NCBI RefSeq assembly: GCF_001439845.1
Contig: NZ_JYLO01000013.1
Location: 62,001-126,000, forward strand
Length of the DNA: 64,000 nucleotides
Origin: Pseudomonas lactis
Lineage (GTDB): Bacteria > Pseudomonadota > Gammaproteobacteria > Pseudomonadales > Pseudomonadaceae
Direction of reading: 5' to 3'
Part shown: positions 1 through 10,861 of the stretch, piece after piece
Layout of the letters: each line of letters starts with the position of its first letter
How positions within the stretch are numbered: position 1 is the first letter of the stretch
Notes under the pieces: generated by a model
What the model was told of the DNA's origin: nothing
What the model saw: only the letters and a program-made list of their open reading frames with translations
The model's database searches: none
Made by a program: the position numbers and the translations under genes

Positions 1-1
1 C

Positions 2-226
2 GCCTATTACCTCGGTGAATTTCGCTCGTTATGCCTTGGCGCTTCGCTGTGTGCCTTCCGCTGGCGCGACCAGCAAGGACGCGATGAGCCGCTAGCGCGG
101 CACTCTGTTGCGGGCCTGCCGGCTCTGGAGTTGTTGCCGCTGGATTATCGCAGCGCCGCCCCTTATATCATCGCGCCGCTGCCATCCGGGGCGGGTCAGA
201 ACATCCTTCACGAGACACGCCCATGA
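2..226 (+). CDS. C-terminal end of an unknown protein (5' truncated)
   Basis: An open frame enters at the window edge and ends in TGA at 224-226, giving the last 74 residues of a protein. The stop overlaps the ATG of the next lipoprotein gene (ATGA), so the two are probably translationally coupled and belong to one operon with the two lipoproteins downstream. The visible part has no signal peptide, membrane segment or motif that I recognise. It ends in a polar tail. The coupling and codon use support a real gene. Function cannot be assigned from this fragment. Confidence 0.6.
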   Translation, partial: AYYLGEFRSLCLGASLCAFRWRDQQGRDEPLARHSVAGLPALELLPLDYRSAAPYIIAPLPSGAGQNILHETRP

Positions 227-741
227 ACCGTTTTATTACGTTCAGCGCCCTGGCGCTGCTGACCGGGTGTGCAACCACCCATACGCTTCCTGAGCGTGCA
301 TTGCCCGATGGCAAGGAATACCTCAAGCCGATCCACGTCATGATCGATGACCCGCTTAATGCAGCACAAATTCGTAACCAATTGCGTGAGACTGGGGTGT
401 TTCGCAGTGTCGAAAGCGGCCGGGGCAACGCGGACGATTACTCGGTGTGGGTGCGCTACAACGTTCAGCGTGATATGCCGCCTTTCCCGGTGGTACTGCT
501 GAGCGCGGCAACTCTGTTTCTGCTGCCCCTGTCCGTGAGCATTGACACCACCACCGAGTTCTCCCTGCAGCACAATGGGAAGCAGCTCAAGCAGTACAGC
601 TACCGCAACGTCACCCACAAATATTCCTGGCTGCTGGATGGCCCTGGCGGGATGGAGCTACAGAGCGGTCACCGTGTTGCACGGGCTTTTGCCGAAGATG
701 TACAGCGCGACGGGCTGCTGCCCGAGGAGCACGCACAATGA
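223..741 (+). CDS. Predicted lipoprotein, paralogue of the next gene
   Basis: Encodes 172 residues starting with a short signal peptide and a lipobox (LLTGC, Cys16), so the mature protein should be a lipid-anchored periplasmic or outer-membrane protein. After the anchor comes a mixed region with a hydrophobic stretch around residues 88-105, then a segment (HNGKQLKQYSYRN) that matches DGQLLKTYAYKRG in the next gene. The two look like diverged duplicates, both about 170 residues with the same layout. It overlaps the preceding gene by 4 bases (ATGA) and the following one by 4 bases, so the three appear co-transcribed and coupled. I do not recognise the family, and no enzymatic motif is visible. 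Confidence 0.8.
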   Translation: MNRFITFSALALLTGCATTHTLPERALPDGKEYLKPIHVMIDDPLNAAQIRNQLRETGVFRSVESGRGNADDYSVWVRYNVQRDMPPFPVVLLSAATLFLLPLSVSIDTTTEFSLQHNGKQLKQYSYRNVTHKYSWLLDGPGGMELQSGHRVARAFAEDVQRDGLLPEEHAQ

Positions 742-1244
742 TCAGGACTACGTTACTGGCCGCCGTGCTGTTGCTCGGTGGTTGCGGTACCGCCCTCAAA
801 CCGTTGGATTACAAGGCAGAGCGTGCCTACGTGCCGATGAGTGTCACGATGCCGTCGCCCGTGTCGAGGTTTGAACAGCAGACGCAACGCGAAGTTATCC
901 AGTTGTTGCGTGACACAGGTGCCTTCAGTTTTATGGATGGCGGTTTCAGCAAGACGGGCTACAGCTTGTTGGTCGATCAACGCGGCGGTAAAGGGGCCGG
1001 TGCGCTCCCGGCGATACTTGGCGCGTTGACGCTGTTGACCGTGCCAGTGCCCTACACCTACGAGCGCCAGTTGCACGGCTCGCTGTTCAAGGACGGGCAA
1101 CTGCTCAAAACCTATGCTTACAAGCGTGGTGGTTGGACAGCTACGACCTGGTACATCCCCATGACCGAGCCCCGCAGCGAAAGCGAGATGTTGAGCGAGT
1201 TGATGCGGGATCTGGAGCACGATCACTTGATTCCTTATCAGTGA
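738..1244 (+). CDS. Predicted lipoprotein, second of a pair
   Basis: Encodes 168 residues with signal peptide and lipobox (LLGGC, Cys16). It shares the layout of the preceding lipoprotein: an early segment that may sense or bind, a central hydrophobic segment (about residues 90-110), then an F-K-D-G-Q-L-L-K-T-Y-A-Y motif and a conserved acidic C-terminus. The ATGA overlap with its neighbour implies coupled translation and equimolar products, which would fit a heteromeric lipoprotein pair. That pairing is inference from gene arrangement only. No family was recognised. Confidence 0.8.
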   Translation: MIRTTLLAAVLLLGGCGTALKPLDYKAERAYVPMSVTMPSPVSRFEQQTQREVIQLLRDTGAFSFMDGGFSKTGYSLLVDQRGGKGAGALPAILGALTLLTVPVPYTYERQLHGSLFKDGQLLKTYAYKRGGWTATTWYIPMTEPRSESEMLSELMRDLEHDHLIPYQ

Positions 1245-1285
1245 CAGCTGGTTATTTTAATTAGTGTTGATAGAGAGGTTCACGG

Positions 1286-1885
1286 ATGAATTACGAATTG
1301 TTGTTTGGCTTGGATGTGCAACTGGGCTTTTTGGTGATGGCCTTTGTGTTGGTGATGGCGGTGATTGGCTTCATTCTCGACAAAGACACCACGCCGCAAG
1401 TTGTCGTGGCGACCGGCGTTGCGCTGATTTCGATTGCCGCGTGTGCCGTGGTCTCTATCGACGCATTCAATGGGCTGGCGCAGTCACTGCACGAAAAAGG
1501 CAAAATCAGCGGTGCTCTGTTTGATCAGGTGAAACACCGCTCCAACCTGTTCCTCTTTGTTTTCCCGTTTGTAACCGCCGCCATCGGCACGAACCTGATT
1601 TCCGACGTGTTGACCAAGAAATTGCATTATGAAAAATCCTTGGGCCCTGTGAATTTGTTGCAAGGGTGCTTGGAACTTATGAAAATCCTTTTCGGTTTGG
1701 TTATTTTTCCGTTTGTTGCAATTGGCTTGGCGCCCTTCGTGTTGGTCGATACGTGGAAGCGCCATGTCACCCGTTATATGGAAGGGGTTGGCGCAGTGAA
1801 TCGTCATCTGCAACTCAAGATGCTGAAGGCCGACATCATTTCCAGGAACCTGTTTCGTGGCCCACCCGCCAAACCTGCGCCCTGA
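1286..1885 (+). CDS. Integral membrane protein of unknown function
   Basis: Encodes 199 residues with an AGAGAGG-type ribosome binding site about 10 bases upstream. Hydrophobic stretches at about residues 7-30, 38-58, 85-105 and 125-155 suggest four membrane segments with a charged cytoplasmic tail (HVTRYMEGVGAVNRHLQ and beyond). It lies 41 bases after the lipoprotein pair on the same strand and may belong to that operon. No transporter, sensor or enzyme motif is visible. It has lower GC and plainer codon use than the catabolic genes that follow. Function unknown. Confidence 0.7.
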   Translation: MNYELLFGLDVQLGFLVMAFVLVMAVIGFILDKDTTPQVVVATGVALISIAACAVVSIDAFNGLAQSLHEKGKISGALFDQVKHRSNLFLFVFPFVTAAIGTNLISDVLTKKLHYEKSLGPVNLLQGCLELMKILFGLVIFPFVAIGLAPFVLVDTWKRHVTRYMEGVGAVNRHLQLKMLKADIISRNLFRGPPAKPAP

Positions 1886-1908
1886 TTCCGTTCGTCGGCA
1901 CTCAGCCC

Positions 1909-3396
1909 TTAATACCGAACCATCACCGACTTAAGCTCGGTGTAATCCTCAATGAACGCACTGCCAAACTCCCGCCCTAATCCCGAAGACCGGCTGCCAC
2001 CAAACGGCACTGCCGGGTCGAGCAAGGTGTGCATGTTTACCCACACGGTGCCGGCCTTGACGGCCGGGATCATGCGCAGGGCCTTGCCCAGGTCATTGGT
2101 CCACAGGCTGGCGCTCAACCCGTAGGGCCCGTGGTTCATCATGGCCAGCAATTCGTCTTCGCTGTCGTAGGGCAGGAAGGTGGCGATGGGGCCGAAGGTT
2201 TCTTCGTTGAGCAGGGTGTCGTGCAGGTGGTTGGCAAGGATGACGGTGGGTTCGACGTAGCAGCCGGGGCGGTCGATGAGGTGGCCGCCGTGGATGATCG
2301 TGTTGTTTTCGGCGCGGGCCTGGTTGAAGTAGCCGAGCAGTTTGTGTTGGTGTTGCTGGTGGGTCACCGGGCCGAAGTCGGTGTGTTCGTCCAGGGGCGA
2401 GCCGATGGTCAGGCGGCTGAGGCGTGCCTTGAGCTTTTCCAGCACGGCATCGATCTGCGAGCGGTGCACGAAGAAACGCTCGGCCGCTGCGCAGATTTGC
2501 CCTGAGTGCAAGAAGCCCGCTTCGATGATGCCATCCACCGCTTTGTCTACATCCATGTCGCGCAGGAAGCCGGCGGCGTTCTTGCCACCCAGTTCCAGGG
2601 TCGCGCGGGTGAGGCCTGCGCCCATGGCACTGCGGCCCACCGCAATACCGGTGGGCACTGAGCCGGTGAACGACACCTTGTGCGTGCCGGGGTGTTCCAC
2701 CAGCCCCTTGCCGACATGGCCGCCGCCGGTCAACACGTTGAGCACGCCCGCCGGCAACCCGGCGTCGATGGCCAGTTCGGCGATGCGCAGCAGGGTCAGC
2801 GGCGTGAATTCGCTGGGCTTGATGATGATGCTGCAGCCGGTCACCAGCGCAGAAGCCAGCTTCCAGATGGCGATCATGGTCGAGAAATTCCACGGCACAA
2901 TGCCTACCACCACGCCCACCGGTTCGCGCAAGGTGAAGGCGGTGTAGCGCTCGCCATTGAACGAAGGCAGCGACGGCGTGAGGGTCTTGCCGCTGAGCTT
3001 GGTGGCCCAACCTGCGTAGTAACGCAGGAAGTGCGCGGCCTGGTCGACCTCAAAGGCGCGGGAAATCTGGATGATCTTGCCCGACTGGCAGGTTTCGATC
3101 TGCGCCAGTTCTTCGCGGTGGTGTTCCAGCAGGTCGGCCAGTTTCAGCAGTACGTTGCCACGAATGGCCGGTGCGGTCTGTGACCACAACTGGAAACCCC
3201 GGTTGGCGCAAGCCACCGCGGCGTCGATATCCGCCAGGTCTGCGTCGGCCACGTCGGCGATCACCTGGCCGGTGGCGGGGTTGGTCACGCTCAGGCGTGC
3301 ATCGGCGTGGCTGCGCACACTGGCGCCGTCGATGAATAGCCCATGACGGCGGCGCAAAAAGGCTTCGACGTGAGGCAGCAGCGGGATATCGCTCAT
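1909..3396 (-). CDS. Aryl-acetaldehyde dehydrogenase (phenylacetaldehyde / 4-hydroxyphenylacetaldehyde)
   Basis: A 495-residue NAD(P)-dependent aldehyde dehydrogenase of the class that includes E. coli FeaB and styrene-pathway phenylacetaldehyde dehydrogenases. It shows the PWNF substrate/cofactor motif, the Rossmann glycine motif FTGSVPTG, the catalytic glutamate in LELGGKN and the catalytic cysteine in GQICAAAERF. The start at 3396 (MSDIPLLPH) has an AGGAA ribosome binding site 7-8 bases upstream. A longer frame begins 15 codons earlier without one. Context (divergent 4-HPA hydroxylase, FeaR regulator and amine oxidase nearby) suggests it oxidises 4-hydroxyphenylacetaldehyde, the product of tyramine deamination, to 4-HPA. 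Specificity between phenyl and hydroxyphenyl aldehydes cannot be read from sequence. Confidence 0.88.
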   Translation of the reverse strand: MSDIPLLPHVEAFLRRRHGLFIDGASVRSHADARLSVTNPATGQVIADVADADLADIDAAVACANRGFQLWSQTAPAIRGNVLLKLADLLEHHREELAQIETCQSGKIIQISRAFEVDQAAHFLRYYAGWATKLSGKTLTPSLPSFNGERYTAFTLREPVGVVVGIVPWNFSTMIAIWKLASALVTGCSIIIKPSEFTPLTLLRIAELAIDAGLPAGVLNVLTGGGHVGKGLVEHPGTHKVSFTGSVPTGIAVGRSAMGAGLTRATLELGGKNAAGFLRDMDVDKAVDGIIEAGFLHSGQICAAAERFFVHRSQIDAVLEKLKARLSRLTIGSPLDEHTDFGPVTHQQHQHKLLGYFNQARAENNTIIHGGHLIDRPGCYVEPTVILANHLHDTLLNEETFGPIATFLPYDSEDELLAMMNHGPYGLSASLWTNDLGKALRMIPAVKAGTVWVNMHTLLDPAVPFGGSRSSGLGREFGSAFIEDYTELKSVMVRY

Positions 3397-3462
3397 GGCA
3401 GGTTCCTGGCAGTTCACAAAAGAAAACTCGAGGTTAACCAACGGGGAGGTACGCGGTTTGAC

Positions 3463-3524
3463 TGTGCCTGCCAGGTTTTATGCCTGTGCCTGCCGTGCCT
3501 GTGAAAAGTACAACCTTGCCTGCC
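3463..3524. promoter_or_regulatory. Direct repeats of TGTGCCTGCC in a divergent promoter region
   Basis: The 236-base gap between the aldehyde dehydrogenase and hydroxylase genes holds two exact TGTGCCTGCC copies (3463-3472 and 3485-3494), 22 bases apart (two helical turns), and a near copy CTTGCCTGCC at 3515-3524. The first runs on as TGCCAGGTTTT. Related sequences occur upstream of the porin/permease pair and of the amine oxidase operon. AraC-type activators usually bind tandem half-sites spaced like this, so these are candidate FeaR-type sites. That identity is inference. Confidence 0.5.
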
Positions 3525-3632
3525 GAACGTGCATGTTGTGCCGGCGCAAGCCGGTCGATACTGGCCCTGCATCCCGCGCCGTTCCAGGATTCGGAGCGTC
3601 TGCCGGACTTCCAATAATAAGCAGGGCCGTCC

Positions 3633-6687
<3,055 letters not shown>

Positions 6688-6756
6688 TGTTATTGCCCCC
6701 ATCTTGGTTAAGAGTGAGGGCGCATTAGGGCGAGCGGTATGAGGCCAAGTCTTTTC

Positions 6757-6791
6757 CCTGCGTGCCAGGCAATTGACTCTGGCCGCCAGGC
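6757..6791. promoter_or_regulatory. Candidate activator site between porin and permease
   Basis: The 215-base divergent gap contains CCTGCGTGCCAGG at 6757-6769 followed by TTGACTC at 6773-6779. The block GCCAGGC occurs at 6764-6770 and again at 6785-6791, 21 bases apart. The sequence upstream of the amine oxidase operon (CCTGCGTGCCCGG, 14358-14370, then TTTTTGATTC) is nearly the same. The repetition at two-turn spacing fits an AraC-family operator. Confidence 0.5.
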
Positions 6792-6902
6792 CACACGCCC
6801 TGGCAGGCAGCAACAAAACCGGCGGCAGACAGGGGCAAGACGATCAACGGGAGTGGGGCGCAGAGTGCCGACACATTAAAAAACCGCTTCGAGGACCCCT
6901 CC

Positions 6903-8402
6903 ATGTCGATCAACGACCGACTCACCGCACACCTCAACCGGGGCACGGTAGGTTTTCCCACTGCGTTGGCCAGCACTATCGGCCTGATCATGGCCAGCCC
7001 GGTGATCCTCACCGCCACCATGGGCTTTGGCATCGGTGGCAGTGCGTTTGCCCTGGCGATGCTGATTGCCGTGGTGATGATGCTGGCCCAGGCCACCACC
7101 TTCGCCGAGGCCGCCTCGATACTGCCCACCACCGGTTCGGTGTACGACTACATCAACTGCGGCATGGGTAGGTTCTTTGCGATCACCGGGACCTTGTCGG
7201 CCTACCTGATCGTGCATGTGTTCGCCGGCACCGCCGAAACCATCCTCGCAGGGGTCATGGCCCTGGTGAACTTCGAACACCTCAATACCCTGGCAGAGTC
7301 GGCCGGCGGCTCGTGGTTGCTGGGCGTCGGTTTCGTGCTGGTGTTCGGTGTGCTGAATGCCTTTGGCGTCAGCGCATTTGGCCGCGCGGAGATCATCCTG
7401 ACCTTCGGCATGTGGACCACCCTGATGGTGTTCGGCGTACTGGGGCTGATCGCCGCGCCGGCGGTGCAGTTGGATGGCTGGTTCGGTGAGTCGCTGGTGG
7501 GCACCGACCTGGTCACCGTGCTGTCGCTGGTGGGCATGGCGATGTTCATGTTCGTGGGCTGCGAGTTCGTCACCCCGCTGGCGCCGGACCTGCGCCAATC
7601 GGCCAAGGTGATGCCACGGGCGATGATGCTCGGGCTGATGGGCGTGGCCACCTGCATGTTCATCTATGGCGCGGCGATGAAACGCCAGGTGGAGAACGTG
7701 GTGCTCGATGTGGCGTCCGGCGTTCACCTGTTGGACACACCCATGGCCATCCCCCGGTTCGCCGAACAGGTGATGGGGCAGATCGGTCCGTTGTGGCTGG
7801 GCATCGGCTTTCTGTTCGCTGGCGCTGCGACCATCAATACCCTGATGGCCGGCGTGCCGCGCATCCTCTACGGTATGGCGGTGGATGGCGCCTTGCCCAA
7901 GGTGTTCACCTACCTGCACCCGCGTTTCAAGACGCCGCTATTGTGCATCTTGGTGGCCATGTTGATTCCATGCCTGCACGCGCTGTACCTGGGCGGCAAC
8001 ACCGACAACATCATGCACCTGGTGCTGGCGGCGGTGTGCGCGTGGAGTTTCGCTTACCTGTTGGTGACCTTGTCAGTGGTGATCCTGCGCATTCGGCGTC
8101 CGGACTTGCCTCGGGCCTATCGCTCGCCGTGGTTTCCGCTGCCGCAGATCGTCTCCAGCATCGGCATCCTGTTGGGCATGTGGTTTATCACCCCGCCCGG
8201 CATGAACCCGGCGGACATCTACGTGCCGTTTGGCGTGATGCTCGGCGTGACGGCCACCTACGCGCTGTTCTGGACCCTGGTGGTGCAGAAGGTCAACCCC
8301 TTCAAGCCCGCCTGCGTAGAGGAGGTGTTGGCCAAGGAATTCAGCCATGAACCGGGGGTTGCCCATGACGGTTATAACGACTTTGCGGCAAAAACTGTTT
8401 GA
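6903..8402 (+). CDS. APC-family amine/amino-acid permease
   Basis: A 499-residue permease of the amino acid-polyamine-organocation superfamily with about twelve hydrophobic segments. The first carries the unwound-helix glycine pattern (STIGLIMASPVILT). Late in the protein the LPRAYRSPWFPLPQ motif is typical of this family. It sits beside the FeaR-type regulator and an amine catabolic operon, so uptake of tyramine or a related aromatic amine is the likely role (inference). The gene is divergent from the porin and overlaps the start of the following gene by about 56 bases, indicating co-transcription. Confidence 0.85.
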   Translation: MSINDRLTAHLNRGTVGFPTALASTIGLIMASPVILTATMGFGIGGSAFALAMLIAVVMMLAQATTFAEAASILPTTGSVYDYINCGMGRFFAITGTLSAYLIVHVFAGTAETILAGVMALVNFEHLNTLAESAGGSWLLGVGFVLVFGVLNAFGVSAFGRAEIILTFGMWTTLMVFGVLGLIAAPAVQLDGWFGESLVGTDLVTVLSLVGMAMFMFVGCEFVTPLAPDLRQSAKVMPRAMMLGLMGVATCMFIYGAAMKRQVENVVLDVASGVHLLDTPMAIPRFAEQVMGQIGPLWLGIGFLFAGAATINTLMAGVPRILYGMAVDGALPKVFTYLHPRFKTPLLCILVAMLIPCLHALYLGGNTDNIMHLVLAAVCAWSFAYLLVTLSVVILRIRRPDLPRAYRSPWFPLPQIVSSIGILLGMWFITPPGMNPADIYVPFGVMLGVTATYALFWTLVVQKVNPFKPACVEEVLAKEFSHEPGVAHDGYNDFAAKTV

Positions 8403-8931
8403 GCTGTTTCGTGCCGACCGCGCACCCAGCGGGTATCGACCGGGGGTGACCCTGGCTCATCTGCGGCGTGATCTGGGCCTGGCCACCCTTGAAGTGGACG
8501 GTGTGGCCTTTGAGATTGTCGAGCGCACCGAGTCGCAGTTGTTGATGCACCTGGTGCTGACCGAATGTGTCCTGCGCGTTCCTGCTGCAGCGGGTGGCGC
8601 TGGCAGCTTCGAGGTGCACCATGGCGGCGCGATCCGGCGCAGCGGCATTCATGTGCGGCGCCGCGCCGGCAACCAGGCACTGGGCCGTGAATTGCAGGCG
8701 CGTTTACAGGCGGACAGCGTGTTGTTCCAGGCGTTGATGCCGCTGGATTTCAAGCGCCTGCGCATCGAGCTGCACGACCAGCAATGGTGCGTGCGCCTGG
8801 AGCATATGGGTGGCAGCGAGGTGGTCAACCGCATGCCGGCGTTCCGGCGCTACATTGCGTTGAGCGCCGAGCAACGCGTGCATCTCTTGGCAACCCTGGC
8901 CGGGTTGCGGCGGGTACTGTCGGGTCTCTGA
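8347..8931 (+). CDS. DUF3156-like protein of unknown function
   Basis: A 194-residue protein without signal peptide or membrane segments, rich in arginine and leucine. It resembles the DUF3156 family as I remember it, often found beside aromatic-amine permeases. The start at 8347 has an AAGGAA site 8 bases upstream and lies inside the end of the permease gene (56-base overlap). A second ATG at 8365 with GGGGG upstream is also possible. The overlap points to coupling with transport. Function unknown; the family label is moderately sure. Confidence 0.65.
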   Translation: MNRGLPMTVITTLRQKLFELFRADRAPSGYRPGVTLAHLRRDLGLATLEVDGVAFEIVERTESQLLMHLVLTECVLRVPAAAGGAGSFEVHHGGAIRRSGIHVRRRAGNQALGRELQARLQADSVLFQALMPLDFKRLRIELHDQQWCVRLEHMGGSEVVNRMPAFRRYIALSAEQRVHLLATLAGLRRVLSGL

Positions 8932-8949
8932 TTGGCACCATTAGTGCTT
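8932..8949 (+). promoter_or_regulatory. Possible sigma-54 promoter upstream of the FeaR-type gene
   Basis: TTGGCAC-N6-TGCT gives the GG-N10-GC spacing of a -24/-12 element (GG at 8934-8935, GC at 8946-8947), about 100 bases before the regulator start. The same bases form a short inverted repeat (GCAC/GTGC), so it could equally be a weak hairpin after the preceding gene. Confidence 0.25.
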
Positions 8950-8989
8950 CTGCAACGGGCAAACAGGTTTGTTGTTGCGTGCATATAGA

Positions 8990-9003
8990 TAACATGTTAA
9001 CTA
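8990..9003. promoter_or_regulatory. ATGTTAACTA motif upstream of the FeaR-type gene
   Basis: TAACATGTTA (8990-8999) is a perfect palindrome that continues as ATGTTAACTA (8994-9003), 43 bases before the start codon. The same ATGTTAACTA occurs between hpaG1 and hpaA (22492-22501), which suggests a shared regulator, perhaps HpaR. Confidence 0.4.
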
Positions 9004-9046
9004 TTGCACCAGAACAACAAGAATAACGCCACTGCGGAGACACCCC

Positions 9047-9982
9047 ATGAGCATCCCACAGCATGCACCCGACGGGCTCGACAGCTGGAACCGCGAACTG
9101 CGCGCCGCGTGCGGCCACTTCGATACCGAGCTGGCTTTCAACCGTTCGCTGTTTATCGGCGAGATCCACAACCTGTCGCGTGGCCTGGCCATCCTGCGCA
9201 CCAATGCCGGGCTGATCAAGCGCCCGATGCACCACGCCGACCATGACAACGACCAGGAATGTTTCCTGGTCAGCCAGCGCAGCGGCTATTCGCAAATCAC
9301 CCAGAACGACCAGACCGTACAACTGGCCCCCGGCGAAATGCTGTTGATGGACTCGGTGGGTGCCATCGAAATTACCCCCTTCGGCCTGATCGAACACGCC
9401 TCGCTGTCCTTGCCGCGCACTGCGGTGTGCAAGCACCTGGGTGGCCAGGCACGGGCCTTCGGCAAGATCTCCTCGACCAAAGCCTGTGGGCGCATGCTGC
9501 ATGTGCTGATGGACCAATTGTGCAAGGACGATACCGACGAAGACGCCACGCAAGTGGAAGCGCTGCAAGCGGCGTTCGTCTCGCTGTTGGGTTCGGCGTT
9601 GGAGCAGGGCGATGAGTGCCGCGAAGGCGTGGCCTCGTTACAGGGCAATAACCTACGCAGCTATGTGCAAAAGGTCATTGATGAGTCGCTGAGCCAGCCA
9701 GGCCTGAGCCCGATCGGCCTGGCCAACCGCCTGAATATCTCGGTGCGGCACCTGTACCGTTTGTTTGAAGAACAGGACGACAGCGTCTGCCGCTATATCC
9801 AGCGCGCACGGCTCAAGCGCAGTGCGGATGACTTGACCAACCCGTTCCTGCGCAGTGAGTCGATCACCTCGATTGCCTACAAGTGGGGTTTTACCGACTC
9901 GGCGCACTTCAGCCGCTCGTTCAAGAAGCAGTTTGAGGTATCGCCCAAGGATTTTCGTTCCAGCCGGTTGCAGGCGGTGTAA
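9047..9982 (+). CDS. feaR: FeaR-type AraC-family activator of aromatic amine catabolism
   Basis: A 311-residue AraC/XylS regulator. The N-terminal ligand-sensing part (about 1-200) aligns in style with E. coli FeaR, which controls tyramine and phenylethylamine genes. The C-terminal part (about 210-305) has two helix-turn-helix units, including NRLNISVRHLYRLFEEQ and IAYKWGFTDSAHFSRSFKKQ. It lies between the permease and the amine oxidase operon, the two sets of genes it most likely activates in response to an aromatic amine or its aldehyde. No operon partner follows; a palindromic repeat separates it from the convergent SDR gene. The FeaR family call is fairly sure; the inducer is inferred. 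Confidence 0.87.
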   Translation: MSIPQHAPDGLDSWNRELRAACGHFDTELAFNRSLFIGEIHNLSRGLAILRTNAGLIKRPMHHADHDNDQECFLVSQRSGYSQITQNDQTVQLAPGEMLLMDSVGAIEITPFGLIEHASLSLPRTAVCKHLGGQARAFGKISSTKACGRMLHVLMDQLCKDDTDEDATQVEALQAAFVSLLGSALEQGDECREGVASLQGNNLRSYVQKVIDESLSQPGLSPIGLANRLNISVRHLYRLFEEQDDSVCRYIQRARLKRSADDLTNPFLRSESITSIAYKWGFTDSAHFSRSFKKQFEVSPKDFRSSRLQAV

Positions 9983-9986
9983 GCGT

Positions 9987-10100
9987 GATCGTTCCCACGC
10001 TCCGCGTGGGAACGCCGCCCAGGACGCTCCGCGTCCCGCCCCAGAAGTCGTGACGCGGAGCGTCACAGGATGCATTCCCACGCAGAGCGTGGGAACGATC
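9987..10100. repeat. Nested palindromic intergenic repeat
   Basis: Between two convergent genes lie 114 bases bounded by inverted 26-base arms (9987-10012 and 10075-10100, one mismatch). Each arm is itself a palindrome built on TTCCCACGC/GCGTGGGAA. Inside are two more palindromic units on GACGCTCCGCGTC and GTGACGCGGAGCGTCAC. It looks like a REP-type element of a class distinct from the others in this window and may also end transcription from both sides. Confidence 0.8.
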
Positions 10101-10105
10101 GGGTT

Positions 10106-10861
10106 TCAGATTTCGGGCAGCGTCGCGCCACCGTCCACCACCAGCGTCTGCCCGGTGATATAGCCCGCCAGGTCAGAGGCCAGAAACACCATCGCCCCGG
10201 CAATATCCGCCGCCGCGCCCAGGCGCCCCAGCGGCACACGGCTGGCGATGCTGTCATTCACGGCCGCATCGCCCAGGTTATCCATCGCCGGGGTAGCAAT
10301 CATGCCGGGCTCCACGCCGTTGACCCGCACATTCAACTGCGCCAGCTCCAGCGCCGCATTGCGGATAAACCCATTCACCCCGGCCTTGGACGCCGCATAG
10401 TGGCTCAGGCCCGGATAACCGACCCGGTTGCCGGTGACCGAAGACGTCACCAGCACGCAGCCCCGGCCTTGCTCGCGAAACCTCGGCAACGCCGCCTGGG
10501 TCAGCCAGAACAGCGCCGACAGGTTCACCGCCAGGGTGCGCTCCAGAATCGCTGGGGTGATGTCGGCAAAGGCGGTCAGCGGAAAGTACCCGGCGTTGTG
10601 CACCAGCACATCCAGTTGCGCCAAGCCTTGGACGCAAGCAAACACCGCTTCGGTATCCGCCAGGTCAACGCCAACGGCGTCAACCTGATGCCCTTGCGTG
10701 CGTAACCCGGCAGCCAGGGCTTCAGCCTGTTCAAGCAGACGGTCAGCAATCACCACCCGCGCACCGCGTTGGGCAAAGGCCTGGACGATGCCCAGGCCAA
10801 TGCCTTGGGCACCGCCGGTGACCAGCACGACTTGGCCGCTGAAATCCAGGTCATGGGGCAT
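10106..10861 (-). CDS. Short-chain dehydrogenase/reductase (last gene of amine operon)
   Basis: A 251-residue classical SDR with the cofactor glycine motif TGGAQGIG, the NAG motif (VHNAGYFP), catalytic Ser in VTSSVTG and catalytic Tyr-Lys in YAASK, and the usual C-terminal VDGGATLP. The aspartate after the second strand (VVIADRL) suggests NAD(H) rather than NADP(H). The start at 10861 (MPHDLDF) lies inside the end of the preceding SDR gene (11-base overlap), so translation is coupled. It belongs to the amine oxidase-cupin-MoaF operon. Tyramine oxidation needs no SDR, so a hydroxylated side chain or ring substituent may be its target. Substrate unknown. Confidence 0.82.
   Translation of the reverse strand: MPHDLDFSGQVVLVTGGAQGIGLGIVQAFAQRGARVVIADRLLEQAEALAAGLRTQGHQVDAVGVDLADTEAVFACVQGLAQLDVLVHNAGYFPLTAFADITPAILERTLAVNLSALFWLTQAALPRFREQGRGCVLVTSSVTGNRVGYPGLSHYAASKAGVNGFIRNAALELAQLNVRVNGVEPGMIATPAMDNLGDAAVNDSIASRVPLGRLGAAADIAGAMVFLASDLAGYITGQTLVVDGGATLPEI

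Noticed and set aside
8932-8949. Strong claim of a sigma-54 promoter for the FeaR-type gene
   Set aside because: The GG-N10-GC match is good, but it also forms an inverted repeat directly after a stop codon, and FeaR genes are not known to me as sigma-54 dependent. Kept only as a low-confidence feature.
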